A stretch of DNA of 64,000 nucleotides from Cycloclasticus sp. symbiont of Poecilosclerida sp. N. GTDB lineage: Bacteria > Pseudomonadota > Gammaproteobacteria > Methylococcales > Cycloclasticaceae. The notes under the pieces are model-generated. The model was not told the DNA's origin. It ran no database searches and was given only the letters and a program-made list of their open reading frames with translations. Made by a program: the position numbers and the translations under genes. Positions 16,746-26,313 of this stretch are shown one piece after another. The first letter of the stretch is position 1. Each line of letters opens with the position of its first letter. The stretch covers positions 1 through 64,000 of the forward strand of contig LWTM01000072.1 of NCBI GenBank assembly GCA_002101205.1. The letters run 5' to 3'.

Positions 16746-19148
16746 TTAGGTCGTTGGTTTTTCAGCCTTTGACACCAGCAACCACCTTGCCAATGCGGGT
16801 AATATGAGAATAGCCCCCAGCATATTAACTAAGAACATAAAAGTGAGCAGAATACCCATATCGGATTGGAACTGTAAGGGTGCAAAAATCCAAGTACAAA
16901 CACCCGCACCAAGTGTCATGGCGGTGAAAATAACGGGTTTGCCGGTCAAGCGCATTGCTTTGTAAAAAGCGGTTTCCAAGGTGTCGCCTATATCTAAAAA
17001 CTCACTCATCCTGCTATAGATATAAATGGCATAATCGACTCCGACGCCGACACCAAGAGCGACTATTGGTAAAGTATTAACCTTCAAGCCAATTCCCATT
17101 ATCGCCATTAATGCATAACAAAGTAACGAAACTAATGCTAACGGTAAAATTACGCATAAGGTGCCACCAATAGATCTAAACGTTAAGAACGTTAATATAA
17201 AGACTGCTGTGTATACCCAGATCATTAAGGGCACTTGCGCCGCTTTTACGGTATCGTTCGTTGCCGCAATAATACCAACGTTACCGCTGGCTAAACGAAT
17301 ATGAAAGCGGTCATCAGGCAGGTTGGGTTGGTAAGCATTAATGCCTGCGATAATGTCATTTATTGTTGTTGCCTTGTGGTCTAGCGTGTAAATATTGATA
17401 GGCATATTAGCGCAAGGCGCGTCCATAAATTCATCACCACCTGCCCCCATATGGTAAAGGCTCGCGCCCATTGAGCTCGCGTTGCGAGAAATAGAATACC
17501 AACGCTGGCTACCTTCGTTATTGGCAGCAAGAATCACTTTTTGCTTATCAACCAAGGAAACGACTGATTGCACGCCGGGTAAATTACGGATATGCCAAGA
17601 AAAACGGTCCATCTCATCCATAATCTCATAATCAACACAGGCGTTATCAACCGATTCAATCATCACCGTCAGCTTATCTACACCGACTGAAAATCGCTCA
17701 GTAATAACTCGACTATCCACGTTATAACGCGCATCTGCTCTTAATTCAGAAACACCGGCTTGAGAGTCACCAATATCCAGGTCATATTGTTTGCTCAAAC
17801 CCCACGCGGTTAAACTCACAACAATAAAAATAACGAACAACGATGGCTGTGTACGTGTAAGTTTTGATAATGCGCGCCATAAAAAGTCACGGCTATTGTC
17901 AGACTTCTGATGTTTTGCTCGATACTTTTCTGAATCCTTTAATGTGACATACGACAAAAGAATTGGCAGCAGAACAAGGTTTGTAATGATAATAACCGCG
18001 ACACCTAAACTGGCCGCGATGGCCATTTCCTGGATAATACCAATCGGGATAAGCAATACCGTTAAGAAACCGACCACGTCGCTCACTAAAGCGACACTAC
18101 CTGGCACAATTAAACGTCGGAACGTGCGTTTAGATGCTTCAATACCTGAGATACCCTGTGCATTAGCTAGCGCGGGCACAATAGGGTGTCCATGCTTATC
18201 TTCATTACCACCGTAAAGAATTTCACCCATCCAGCCACTGATCATCTGCACACCATGACTCACGCCAATAGCAAACACCAAAAAGGGGACTAAAATACTC
18301 ATAGGGTCTAACCCAAAGCCGAGTAATGGCAACAAACCCACCTGCCAAACAACGGCGACAGTTGCACTCACTAAAGGCAATAATGTTAAGGCTAAAGAGT
18401 GCGAGTAAAGCCAAAGTAAGACTGCCGTAATCAAGAAGGTGACGATAAAAAACTTAACAACATCACGCGCACCATCTGCAATATCACCGGTAGATTTTGC
18501 GAAACCAATAATATTAACGCTAATATCATCCGTCTCTACCGTTTTCCTAATCTTCTCTTCAAGATCAGCCGCTACCTTTTGATAATTTAAAGGCCGACGT
18601 GTTTTAGGGTCGATATCAATCAATTCAGCACGAATCAATGCACCTGAGAAATCATTTGCTACTAAATTACCTAAACGCCCTGATTTAATAATATTATTAC
18701 GAATAATAGGAAACCACTTTTCGTTGGCTCTAAATTCGGCAGGTACAACATTACCTCCCTGAAACCCATCCTCAACCACTTCGATGAAACGCACATTAGG
18801 TGTCAAAATTGAAGTTACTGAACTTCTAGCAACACCGTGTAGGAAGAACATTTCTTCATTCGCTTTTTTTAGAGCGGTAAAAAAATCAGCGTTAAACATG
18901 TCCCCTTTATTCTGCGTAACGGCAACAATTAATTGGTTACCACCTCCAAACTCGACACTGTAATGCCGCAAGGTTTCAATATATTCATGTTCGGTTGGTA
19001 ATAATTTTTCAAAGCCTGCATCCATACGTAGTTTTAAGCCGTTATAGACCATAAATGCTGTTAACAGTAAAAGCACTATTAAGATCGTCTCACGATTAGA
19101 GAATAAAACGCTCTCTAACCACGATGACTTTTTATTCTGTTTACTCAT
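16746..19148 (-). CDS. MMPL/RND-type exporter of the DUF1302/DUF1329 cluster
   Basis: An 800-residue inner-membrane RND-superfamily protein. It has one N-terminal helix (about 18-38), a large periplasmic loop, five clustered helices near 225-420, a second periplasmic loop, and a second helix cluster near 640-790. That is the twofold MMPL layout. It contains GLDPMSILVPFLVFAIGVSHG and LPIVALGVGVGVDYAIYIYSR, both typical of MMPL/sterol-sensing-like segments. Proteins of this group co-occur with YCF48-like, DUF1329 and DUF1302 genes in lipid- and hydrocarbon-using proteobacteria, as they do here. The likely role is moving a hydrophobic substrate across the envelope; substrate and direction are unknown. 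The dispersed 74-bp repeat follows its stop. Confidence 0.85.
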   Translation of the reverse strand: MSKQNKKSSWLESVLFSNRETILIVLLLLTAFMVYNGLKLRMDAGFEKLLPTEHEYIETLRHYSVEFGGGNQLIVAVTQNKGDMFNADFFTALKKANEEMFFLHGVARSSVTSILTPNVRFIEVVEDGFQGGNVVPAEFRANEKWFPIIRNNIIKSGRLGNLVANDFSGALIRAELIDIDPKTRRPLNYQKVAADLEEKIRKTVETDDISVNIIGFAKSTGDIADGARDVVKFFIVTFLITAVLLWLYSHSLALTLLPLVSATVAVVWQVGLLPLLGFGLDPMSILVPFLVFAIGVSHGVQMISGWMGEILYGGNEDKHGHPIVPALANAQGISGIEASKRTFRRLIVPGSVALVSDVVGFLTVLLIPIGIIQEMAIAASLGVAVIIITNLVLLPILLSYVTLKDSEKYRAKHQKSDNSRDFLWRALSKLTRTQPSLFVIFIVVSLTAWGLSKQYDLDIGDSQAGVSELRADARYNVDSRVITERFSVGVDKLTVMIESVDNACVDYEIMDEMDRFSWHIRNLPGVQSVVSLVDKQKVILAANNEGSQRWYSISRNASSMGASLYHMGAGGDEFMDAPCANMPINIYTLDHKATTINDIIAGINAYQPNLPDDRFHIRLASGNVGIIAATNDTVKAAQVPLMIWVYTAVFILTFLTFRSIGGTLCVILPLALVSLLCYALMAIMGIGLKVNTLPIVALGVGVGVDYAIYIYSRMSEFLDIGDTLETAFYKAMRLTGKPVIFTAMTLGAGVCTWIFAPLQFQSDMGILLTFMFLVNMLGAILILPALARWLLVSKAEKPTT

Positions 19149-19296
19149 AATCTATACCCTTGGAATAATTTGATCTTTCATACAATTAAGAAGTCATTTA
19201 AAATGCTAGACGAGGCCGCCGCATAACGTAGAGAACGCAGGCAAGACACCAAAAGCAAGCGCTTGAGATGAGGCAATTATGGCGAAAAAGCGCAGT

Positions 19297-20325
19297 TTAC
19301 TGACTAGTACCTATCGTTAATTTCTTCACACCAGATGATCCAAACACAAGCAATTCATTACCTTGAACTAACTCTCCGGACATAAAGCTATCGAAGCCTA
19401 GGTAAGATTGTTTCTCCGTCACAGTTTCTCCACGTTTAAGCGTCAAAATAGTGCCACCTGAACCTAGAAAAACCACACTTCCATTTTTCATATCAATACA
19501 GTCATAAATGTTCGTAACGACACCTGTTTCGATTTTATTCCAACTAGTACCAGCATCTGAAGAATGATAAACATTCCCTCTAAGCCCGTAAATATAAAGA
19601 TCATCAGAGACTAATGACGCTCCAAAAAACGAACCCACATAAGGCGAATCAAGCAATGTCCAGCGAGAATCTTCATCTTCTGCGGCTGGATCAAACATTA
19701 AAAGAGTTCCCAACTCACCGGCAATTAATAGTCTATCGCCAAAAGGAATCAAGCTGTTAAAGTTTGGCTCAGGCTCCATTTCCAAATCCATCAACTTTTC
19801 ATATAAAGCATCGGTTGCAACTGGACTCCAATCTTTTCCGCCATTGTTTGTTTTAAGCATCAAACCATAAGCACCAGAAGCAAAACCATTATTTTCATCT
19901 GCAAAGTAAACATCTAACAAAGGCTTAGGAATATCGCCACCGGGAATAGGGTCTTCATATTGAAGCTGCCAATTTATTCCGCCATCGTTTGTATGCAAAA
20001 TAACGGCATCATGCCCCGTAACCCAGCCCAACTTATCATTCAGGAAAAAGACATTAGTCAATAAGATTTGTACTGGTGACCTTGCTTGCGACCAAGTATT
20101 TCCATTTTCTGAATAGACTATATGTCCATAAAGTCCAACACCTACATACCCAGTATTTGCGCTTAACTTTTCAGAGCCTGTTAATAAAACCTTACTTGAA
20201 AGCCCAGACATCAGCGCAGGTTTCTGAATAGATATGGGCGCTGCTGCAACGGGCAGCGTACAAATAAAAAGTGAAAGCACAATATATTTACGCGATTTTT
20301 TAACAAAATTTAAAATCATATACAT
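19297..20325 (-). CDS. YCF48/BNR-repeat periplasmic protein (photosystem II stability factor-like)
   Basis: A 342-residue protein with a signal peptide (about 1-29, ending PVAAA). The mature part has beta-propeller-type repeats: SENGNTWSQ, HTNDGGINWQ, KTNNGGKDWS and HSSDAGTSWNK, the sialidase/BNR Asp-box pattern found in YCF48 (HCF136-like) proteins. It should be periplasmic or exported. The position between an MMPL exporter and DUF1329/DUF1302 genes suggests it acts in the same envelope system, perhaps as an assembly or substrate-binding factor (inference). The gap to the MMPL gene is 148 bases with no obvious terminator, so the two may be co-transcribed. Confidence 0.85.
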   Translation of the reverse strand: MYMILNFVKKSRKYIVLSLFICTLPVAAAPISIQKPALMSGLSSKVLLTGSEKLSANTGYVGVGLYGHIVYSENGNTWSQARSPVQILLTNVFFLNDKLGWVTGHDAVILHTNDGGINWQLQYEDPIPGGDIPKPLLDVYFADENNGFASGAYGLMLKTNNGGKDWSPVATDALYEKLMDLEMEPEPNFNSLIPFGDRLLIAGELGTLLMFDPAAEDEDSRWTLLDSPYVGSFFGASLVSDDLYIYGLRGNVYHSSDAGTSWNKIETGVVTNIYDCIDMKNGSVVFLGSGGTILTLKRGETVTEKQSYLGFDSFMSGELVQGNELLVFGSSGVKKLTIGTSQ

Positions 20326-20380
20326 AACATTATTTATAATTTTTTAAACATTCTGGCCACTATCATTTAAGAGGCCTAAT

Positions 20381-20405
20381 AAAAAATAGCTGGGAGCCAC
20401 CCAGC
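20381..20405 (-). terminator. Terminator after the DUF1329 gene region
   Basis: On the minus strand the hairpin GCTGGG-TGGCT-CCCAGC is followed by TATTTTTTATT. It lies after the decayed second copy of the DUF1329 3' end, so it was probably the original terminator of that gene. It separates DUF1302-DUF1329 from YCF48-MMPL at the transcript level. Confidence 0.75.
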
Positions 20406-20425
20406 CATTTATTATTACATTTTTT

Positions 20426-20577
20426 CTAACGAATACCGTTACGCCTTACTGTCGAAGTCGTGTAATGTTTGTCGCCCGCTCTCCAAGCGAAACACTGTCC
20501 TTTGCCCACATCAGCGCAATCATACGGCCCGCTTGCATCTCGTATTGAACTTCAGTCGTTGCATTCATAAAAACTAC
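20426..20577 (-). pseudogene. Duplicated, decayed 3' end of the DUF1329 gene
   Basis: About 150 bases that repeat the last part of the adjacent DUF1329 gene (20594 to about 20751) at high identity. The frame reads MNATTEVQYEMQAGRMIALM, then a small deletion after GCAAAGGAC shifts the frame. The restored reading would again end in HYTTSTVRRNGIR and a TAG. There is no upstream part. It is either the tail of a lost second paralogue or a tandem duplication of the gene end. Confidence 0.88.
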
Positions 20578-20593
20578 TTTACTAGTTTATTTT

Positions 20594-21988
20594 TTAACGA
20601 ATACCGTTACGCCTTACTGTCGAAGGCGTGTAATGCTTGTCACCCGCTCTCCAAGCGAAATCTGGGCCATGGTCCTTATCCCACATCAGCGCAATCATAC
20701 GGCCAGCTTGCATATCGTATTGAACCTCAGCAGCTGCGTTCATAAAAGCCACATCGTAATAGTTAACATCGTGAGACTCCCAATAACGCCAAATTTGATT
20801 ACGACGATCATAGCCATCAACCGCCATAATCCACCATGAATCCTCATCTAAGAAGTATGTACGGCGTGCATACGCATGGTTAGTGCCTTCTTTCAACGTT
20901 GCTTCTACAACCCACACGCGGTGCAATTCATAACGTGAATAGTCCTGGTTCAAACGGCCTTCCGCTGTAATAACTTTATCAGGCGTTGCACCTTTAGCAT
21001 GCAATTTATAAGCGTTATAAGGGATATAAACCTCTTTACGGCCAATTAGTTTCCAATCAAAGCGATCTGTTGGCCCATTCCAGCCCCATTTTTGATCAGT
21101 CGTCGCTAAGCCATCACTCGCTGTTAAAGGATTATCATATAACACTTGAGGCGCACGTTTTACACGGCGTTGCCCTGGGCTATAAACCCACGCTTTACGC
21201 TGAACTGAAGATGTATCATGTGGGTCTCTTACTAATAATACTTGACCGGCAACTTTTGCTGGTGCCATGATTGTTTGGTAGAAACGTAAACCATCGGCAT
21301 CTTTATTAAATTCAGCATCTGAAATTTCAGGGTCACTCCATTTGTTTCTTGTTTGAATATTCAGCTTATTAACAACGTAGGCACCCGATGAAGTAACAGG
21401 GATTGTTATTTCATAAGAATTCAACCAAGGCACTAACGGACGAGTAAGGTTATTTAGGAATGCTTCATTGCCATTATGAGGCACTGGAAAAGCCCAAGCT
21501 GCACGTGCATTGTTATACCCAAGCCCACCTGTTGCGCCAACAACAGCTTCTGCAGTTTTTGCATTTTTCAACGCTGCATCATAAATATACGGCTTAAAGA
21601 CAGCTGAACGTCTCGTTGGATAAATGTTCATAAAGTAATCAGGATAGGTCTCAAACATATGCTGCTGACCAACTGTTAACTTATCCGCGTGTTCTTTGTA
21701 ATGACTCGCAGTGATTTTAAACAGCACCTTATCGTCGGCAAATGGATCAGGATGATACATCCCAGCCTTAAAGCTTGCTGGTGCAGTGATCGGCGTGTTT
21801 TTCCACTCAGGAATCGTGCCCTCAGCATTTCCAGCACGAATAGCCCCTGCGGGTGTCAGCTCAGTACCACTAATACCTAACTTCGCTAATTCAGCGCCTG
21901 ATATTTTAGCAAAAGCGAACCCTGTTGCCCCTACCAGTGCAAATGCACTAGCAAGAAGGACAGAATTTTTCATTGCGTTTTTTTTCAT
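20594..21988 (-). CDS. DUF1329 periplasmic/outer-membrane-associated protein
   Basis: A 464-residue protein with a signal peptide (about 1-27, ending GFAFA). The sequence shows the DUF1329 hallmarks: an early ELAKLGISGTELTPAGAIRAGN segment, a middle RVKRAPQVLYDNP motif and a late AYARRTYFLDEDSW motif. The family is thought to resemble lipoprotein-carrier folds such as LolA/LolB, which would suit binding of a hydrophobic ligand; that is family-level knowledge with no direct proof. The ribosome-binding site AGGAGGT is very strong. It starts 12 bases after the DUF1302 stop, so the two form one operon. Its 3' end is duplicated downstream. Confidence 0.9.
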   Translation of the reverse strand: MKKNAMKNSVLLASAFALVGATGFAFAKISGAELAKLGISGTELTPAGAIRAGNAEGTIPEWKNTPITAPASFKAGMYHPDPFADDKVLFKITASHYKEHADKLTVGQQHMFETYPDYFMNIYPTRRSAVFKPYIYDAALKNAKTAEAVVGATGGLGYNNARAAWAFPVPHNGNEAFLNNLTRPLVPWLNSYEITIPVTSSGAYVVNKLNIQTRNKWSDPEISDAEFNKDADGLRFYQTIMAPAKVAGQVLLVRDPHDTSSVQRKAWVYSPGQRRVKRAPQVLYDNPLTASDGLATTDQKWGWNGPTDRFDWKLIGRKEVYIPYNAYKLHAKGATPDKVITAEGRLNQDYSRYELHRVWVVEATLKEGTNHAYARRTYFLDEDSWWIMAVDGYDRRNQIWRYWESHDVNYYDVAFMNAAAEVQYDMQAGRMIALMWDKDHGPDFAWRAGDKHYTPSTVRRNGIR

Positions 21989-22000
21989 TGATATTACCTC

Positions 22001-23629
22001 CTAGAAACTATATTTAAATGTTGCCGCTACATTATCCCTATCACCAAAGGTACCGTCTTCGCTGATCCATTTAGTCGCTGCGATATTAAGTGACATCGTG
22101 CTCTGGTAGTCAAACGTCACCCCAACCTTAACAACACGTTGATCTTCAGTTATCGCACCGTTATTGAATGGCATTCTACCTTCAACATCGTGCCTGAAAA
22201 CGAACACAGGGTTAACGTTTAAATTCCAGAATAGGTTGTTATAGGTATAAGAAGCAACGGCAGTATAACCAAACGCGAAATCATTGATTGGGCGATCTAG
22301 CTGATCAACACCGTCAGCATGAGGCCTCATTGTGTCCGAATAATTACCGTCCAAACCATCGATCCAAACAGCCGCCATATCTAAGATATAAGCTTGCTTA
22401 TTCGCACCAAACAGCGGTTTTCCACCTACATAAGTAAACGCACCTAATAAAGTCGTTACGTCTGCAGCTTCAATTCCGCAACCCTTTTTTGGTGTTGTAT
22501 CTGGGAATTTTGTCGGTGAAGATAAACCATGTCCATTACGACACCCGCGTGTATCGAAAAAGTCAGGTTTATAGTTCAACTCTGTCTGGAAAGAGATACC
22601 CGTACTGCCCACTTCACCATTTAATGAAACAGCATAAGTATCTTGACCTTCAGCATATACTGTACGGTATGTGTTATTAGTGAAGGCTTGCATATACGGT
22701 AGATGGGCATGCGTACGAGTATAGTAAAAGCCCAAATCCATTTCGTCAAAGTTCTCTAAAATAGTATGCATAGAGATACCAAATTGACCGCCACGTTCTG
22801 GGTTATCAGACGATACATTGGTTGTATCACCTAGCTTTGCATTATCGCCTTCGCCTTGGAAATCGAAGGGGCTGAAGAAAGTGCCAACTGGCATAAACTC
22901 TGTTCTACGCCAGTTCCATATATAAAAAGCCTCAAGACTGGTGGTGTCAGATAGTTCGTAGTTTGCATACACCATTTCTTGTGGTAGCAAGCGCTCTTTT
23001 ATTTCTGAACCTGGTGTTGTGCTTTTACCTAAATCGACGGGATTAATCATTTGAGTAATACCGCCACCGGCGAAATTACTCTCACCCCAGTTCATCACTT
23101 GCTTACCGACTCGGACATTTAAACTATTTCCATTAACATCAAAGTTTTTATATGCGAAAAAATCATATAATCTAAAACGATTGGCTTCTTCACGTGAATC
23201 TCCAGAAATGCCATCCATGGTGCCTGCAACTGCATTTTCATTGCATGAGCCAAGGCTACATTTATTAGCGCCGTCTCTTAAAACAAAATCGTAGGTGTAA
23301 CCGACACGAGTAAAAAACCCCATATCACGATAGTTAATACCAATATCAGATAAAACACTTAAGGGCACACTGTAAACATCGCCTGAACCATCAAACACTT
23401 TTTGTCGGCCACTCGACGAAGGTGTGTTTTTTGAGTTGGAATTTTTCAATGCCACCGCAGCACTGAATGATATGGTCGTATCGACATAACCACTTATTTT
23501 TGGGTTATCAAAAGTTAATTGAACAGCATTTGCTTGATATGACAGCGTAAGAGCCATTGCAAAAATGATGTGTTTCCCAGTTTTCTTTAAGTGTTGTCGA
23601 GTATTGAAATTATTTTTTATCGCTTTCAA
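22001..23629 (-). CDS. DUF1302 outer-membrane protein
   Basis: The proposed protein of 542 residues starts at a TTG at 23629 preceded by AGGAAAG. An ATG at 23719 in the same frame would add 30 residues before the signal peptide, which is implausible. The signal region ends near LSYQANA. The mature part begins VQLTFDNPKISGYVDTT and then shows DUF1302 features: NVRVGKQVMNWGESNF, then GGITQMINPVDL, and a barrel-like C-terminus ending in a Phe (ATFKYSF). DUF1302 proteins are predicted outer-membrane channels. With DUF1329, YCF48 and MMPL neighbours it should give the outer-membrane part of a trans-envelope pathway for a hydrophobic compound (inference). Confidence 0.85.
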   Translation of the reverse strand: MKAIKNNFNTRQHLKKTGKHIIFAMALTLSYQANAVQLTFDNPKISGYVDTTISFSAAVALKNSNSKNTPSSSGRQKVFDGSGDVYSVPLSVLSDIGINYRDMGFFTRVGYTYDFVLRDGANKCSLGSCNENAVAGTMDGISGDSREEANRFRLYDFFAYKNFDVNGNSLNVRVGKQVMNWGESNFAGGGITQMINPVDLGKSTTPGSEIKERLLPQEMVYANYELSDTTSLEAFYIWNWRRTEFMPVGTFFSPFDFQGEGDNAKLGDTTNVSSDNPERGGQFGISMHTILENFDEMDLGFYYTRTHAHLPYMQAFTNNTYRTVYAEGQDTYAVSLNGEVGSTGISFQTELNYKPDFFDTRGCRNGHGLSSPTKFPDTTPKKGCGIEAADVTTLLGAFTYVGGKPLFGANKQAYILDMAAVWIDGLDGNYSDTMRPHADGVDQLDRPINDFAFGYTAVASYTYNNLFWNLNVNPVFVFRHDVEGRMPFNNGAITEDQRVVKVGVTFDYQSTMSLNIAATKWISEDGTFGDRDNVAATFKYSF

Positions 23630-23929
23630 AATCTTTCCTATCAAAATTAGGTGAACGTTGGGATTATACAGATTTCTAACAAATGTCAAAAGCAAATCAC
23701 CTGCTCTATTAATTAACACGTGACCTGGCGGACTTATTCTGTCCCTATTTGGGGCTAGAAGGCCTGTGTGGCCGCAGGATGAATAGTCTGTCGACGCGTT
23801 GAGTTACAGGTGATGAGGTGTTCGCATTAACTGACCTATATTCCAATCGATATAACGCTTGGACGCTCGGCACTTTCACCGTTGCATCAGCGCGAACATG
23901 ACGGTTCACGCAGTTACAGATGTACATTC

Positions 23930-24351
23930 TTACCTACATAGTGATTATTCTCTTGCCATGGCTGTATCAGCCATTACAAGCACAGCGACAAAGCAGTTCT
24001 TTAAAGCCTGCTTTAAACTCAGTCCTTTTTGAGGTGGAAAAGATCATTGCCGACAACGATGGCGAGTTCAAAGGCGAGTTTGATTCAATGTTATCAGACG
24101 CGCAAATAACCCAACTTTGGACGTATCCAAGCACGCCCAAGATGAACGCCGTCTGTGAGTGTTTCAACCTAACCATACAAGAACAGTTTGTAGACTATCA
24201 CTAGGAGCTATCATTTACCGACTTAGCCGCATTCAATGAAAAATTGGCAGACTAGTTGGTGAAATACAACCGCATTGGATCGCATAAAGGCTTAGAGCTA
24301 AAAACACCCACGTAGTATATTATTGAAAATAAACCACAGTGTAATATGTGG
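23930..24351 (+). pseudogene. IS481-family transposase remnant, C-terminal integrase core
   Basis: The frame reads EVEKIIADNDGEFKGEFDSM, then TYPSTPKMNAVCECFNLTIQ, EQFVDYH, and after stops ELSFTDLAAFNEKLAD, GLELKTPT and MWWIRT. This is the rve/DDE core and tail of an IS481 transposase. Three in-frame TAG codons interrupt it, at least one at a position normally Trp and one normally Gln. The upstream half is missing or frame-shifted. It lies between the DUF1302 promoter region and adk. Confidence 0.85.
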
Positions 24352-24426
24352 TGGATTCGTACAGTCACTGGATTAAAAAGACCGTTTGTGCTACTTTTCA
24401 CTGTTAAAATTCACTCAATTACTTAG

Positions 24427-25083
<657 letters not shown>

Positions 25084-25130
25084 GCCGTAATTTTTACAGA
25101 TAACATCTACTCATAGCAAGAAAACGGCGT

Positions 25131-25151
25131 CATCTCATTTTAAATGAGGTG
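25131..25151 (+). other. Hairpin between adk and asd
   Basis: CATCTCATTT and AAATGAGGTG can pair over ten positions (one G-T) around a tiny loop, followed by AGGCTTTTAATTT. It could be a weak terminator of adk or a leader structure of asd; the T-run is poor. Confidence 0.4.
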
Positions 25152-25193
25152 AGGCTTTTAATTTAGATAACGACGTTTTATAGAGGAAATTAA

Positions 25194-26231
25194 ATGAAAA
25201 CATACGATGTTGCAGTCGTTGGCGCTACTGGTGCTGTTGGCGAAGCCATGCTCTGTATTCTTGAGCAAAGAAAATTTCCCGTTGAGAAGTTATACCCATT
25301 AGCCAGTAGCCGTAGTGCTGGCGGAAGCATTCAATTTAACGGTAAAAATATAAAGGTTGGTAACTTAGCTGATTTTGATTTCAGCCAAGTTCAAATAGGC
25401 CTATTTTCAGCTGGTGGCTCGGTCTCTGCTCAATACGCGCCAAAAGCTGCTGCTGCGGGTTGCGTGGTTATCGATAACACATCCCACTTTCGTTATGACG
25501 ATAAGGTCCCTCTTGTTGTGCCCGAAGTTAACCCTGAGACCATCGCTCAACACACGAACAAAGGCATCATAGCTAACCCCAATTGCTCTACTATTCAGAT
25601 GTTGGTTGCGCTTAAACCTATTTACGATGCGGTGGGTATAGATCGTATCAATGTATCCACTTACCAAGCTGTTTCTGGCTCAGGTAAAAGCGCTATTGAA
25701 GAGCTCGCCGCTCAAACTGCCAAGCTATTAAACGGTAAACAGGCTGAAGCTGTTGTTTACCCAAAACAAATTGCCTTTAATGTCTTGCCTCAAATTGATG
25801 TGTTTCTTGCAAACGGCTATACCAAAGAAGAAATGAAAATGGTCTGGGAAACAAAGAAAATCTTCAACGACGAGTCTATAAAAGTGAATGCCACTGCTGC
25901 GCGTGTTCCTGTTTTCTACGGTCATTCTGCAGCCTTGCACATCGAAACGAAAACGAAAATCAGCGCTAAAGAGGCCCGTAAGTTAATGCAAAATTTCGAA
26001 GGCATCACGCTAATGGATGACCGCACGCTAATGGGTGACCCCATTGATGGCGGCTACCCTACTGCTGTTACAGAGTCTGCGGGCAACGACGACGTGTACG
26101 TTGGGCGTATCAGAGAAGACATATCACATCCAAATGGTTTGAATATGTGGGTGGTTGCGGACAATGTGCGCAAAGGCGCCGCGTTAAATAGTGTGCAAAT
26201 TGCTGAGATACTGGTAAAAAAATATCTTTAG
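25194..26231 (+). CDS. asd: Aspartate-semialdehyde dehydrogenase
   Basis: A 345-residue enzyme that makes aspartate-4-semialdehyde for lysine, threonine, methionine and diaminopimelate synthesis. The NADP-binding motif is VVGATGAVGEAML (residues 8-20), the catalytic Cys131 is in NPNCSTIQ, and the C-terminal region contains HSAALHIET with the conserved His. Length suits the group common in Pseudomonas and relatives. The gene is followed by fimV, an order often seen in gammaproteobacteria (asd-fimV-truA), but truA is not next here. The strong ribosome site GAGGAAAT precedes the ATG. Confidence 0.95.
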   Translation: MKTYDVAVVGATGAVGEAMLCILEQRKFPVEKLYPLASSRSAGGSIQFNGKNIKVGNLADFDFSQVQIGLFSAGGSVSAQYAPKAAAAGCVVIDNTSHFRYDDKVPLVVPEVNPETIAQHTNKGIIANPNCSTIQMLVALKPIYDAVGIDRINVSTYQAVSGSGKSAIEELAAQTAKLLNGKQAEAVVYPKQIAFNVLPQIDVFLANGYTKEEMKMVWETKKIFNDESIKVNATAARVPVFYGHSAALHIETKTKISAKEARKLMQNFEGITLMDDRTLMGDPIDGGYPTAVTESAGNDDVYVGRIREDISHPNGLNMWVVADNVRKGAALNSVQIAEILVKKYL

Positions 26232-26313
26232 GCTTATAGTTAAGGCTGATTAATCTTTTTAATGCCATGCGTTTTTTAACGGAATGAAACTGTCGTTAGT
26301 TTAGGAACAATAA

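Noticed and set aside
23630-23719. Upstream ATG (23719) as the start of the DUF1302 gene
   Set aside because: It would place 30 extra residues before the signal peptide; a TTG at 23629 has AGGAAAG at the right distance.
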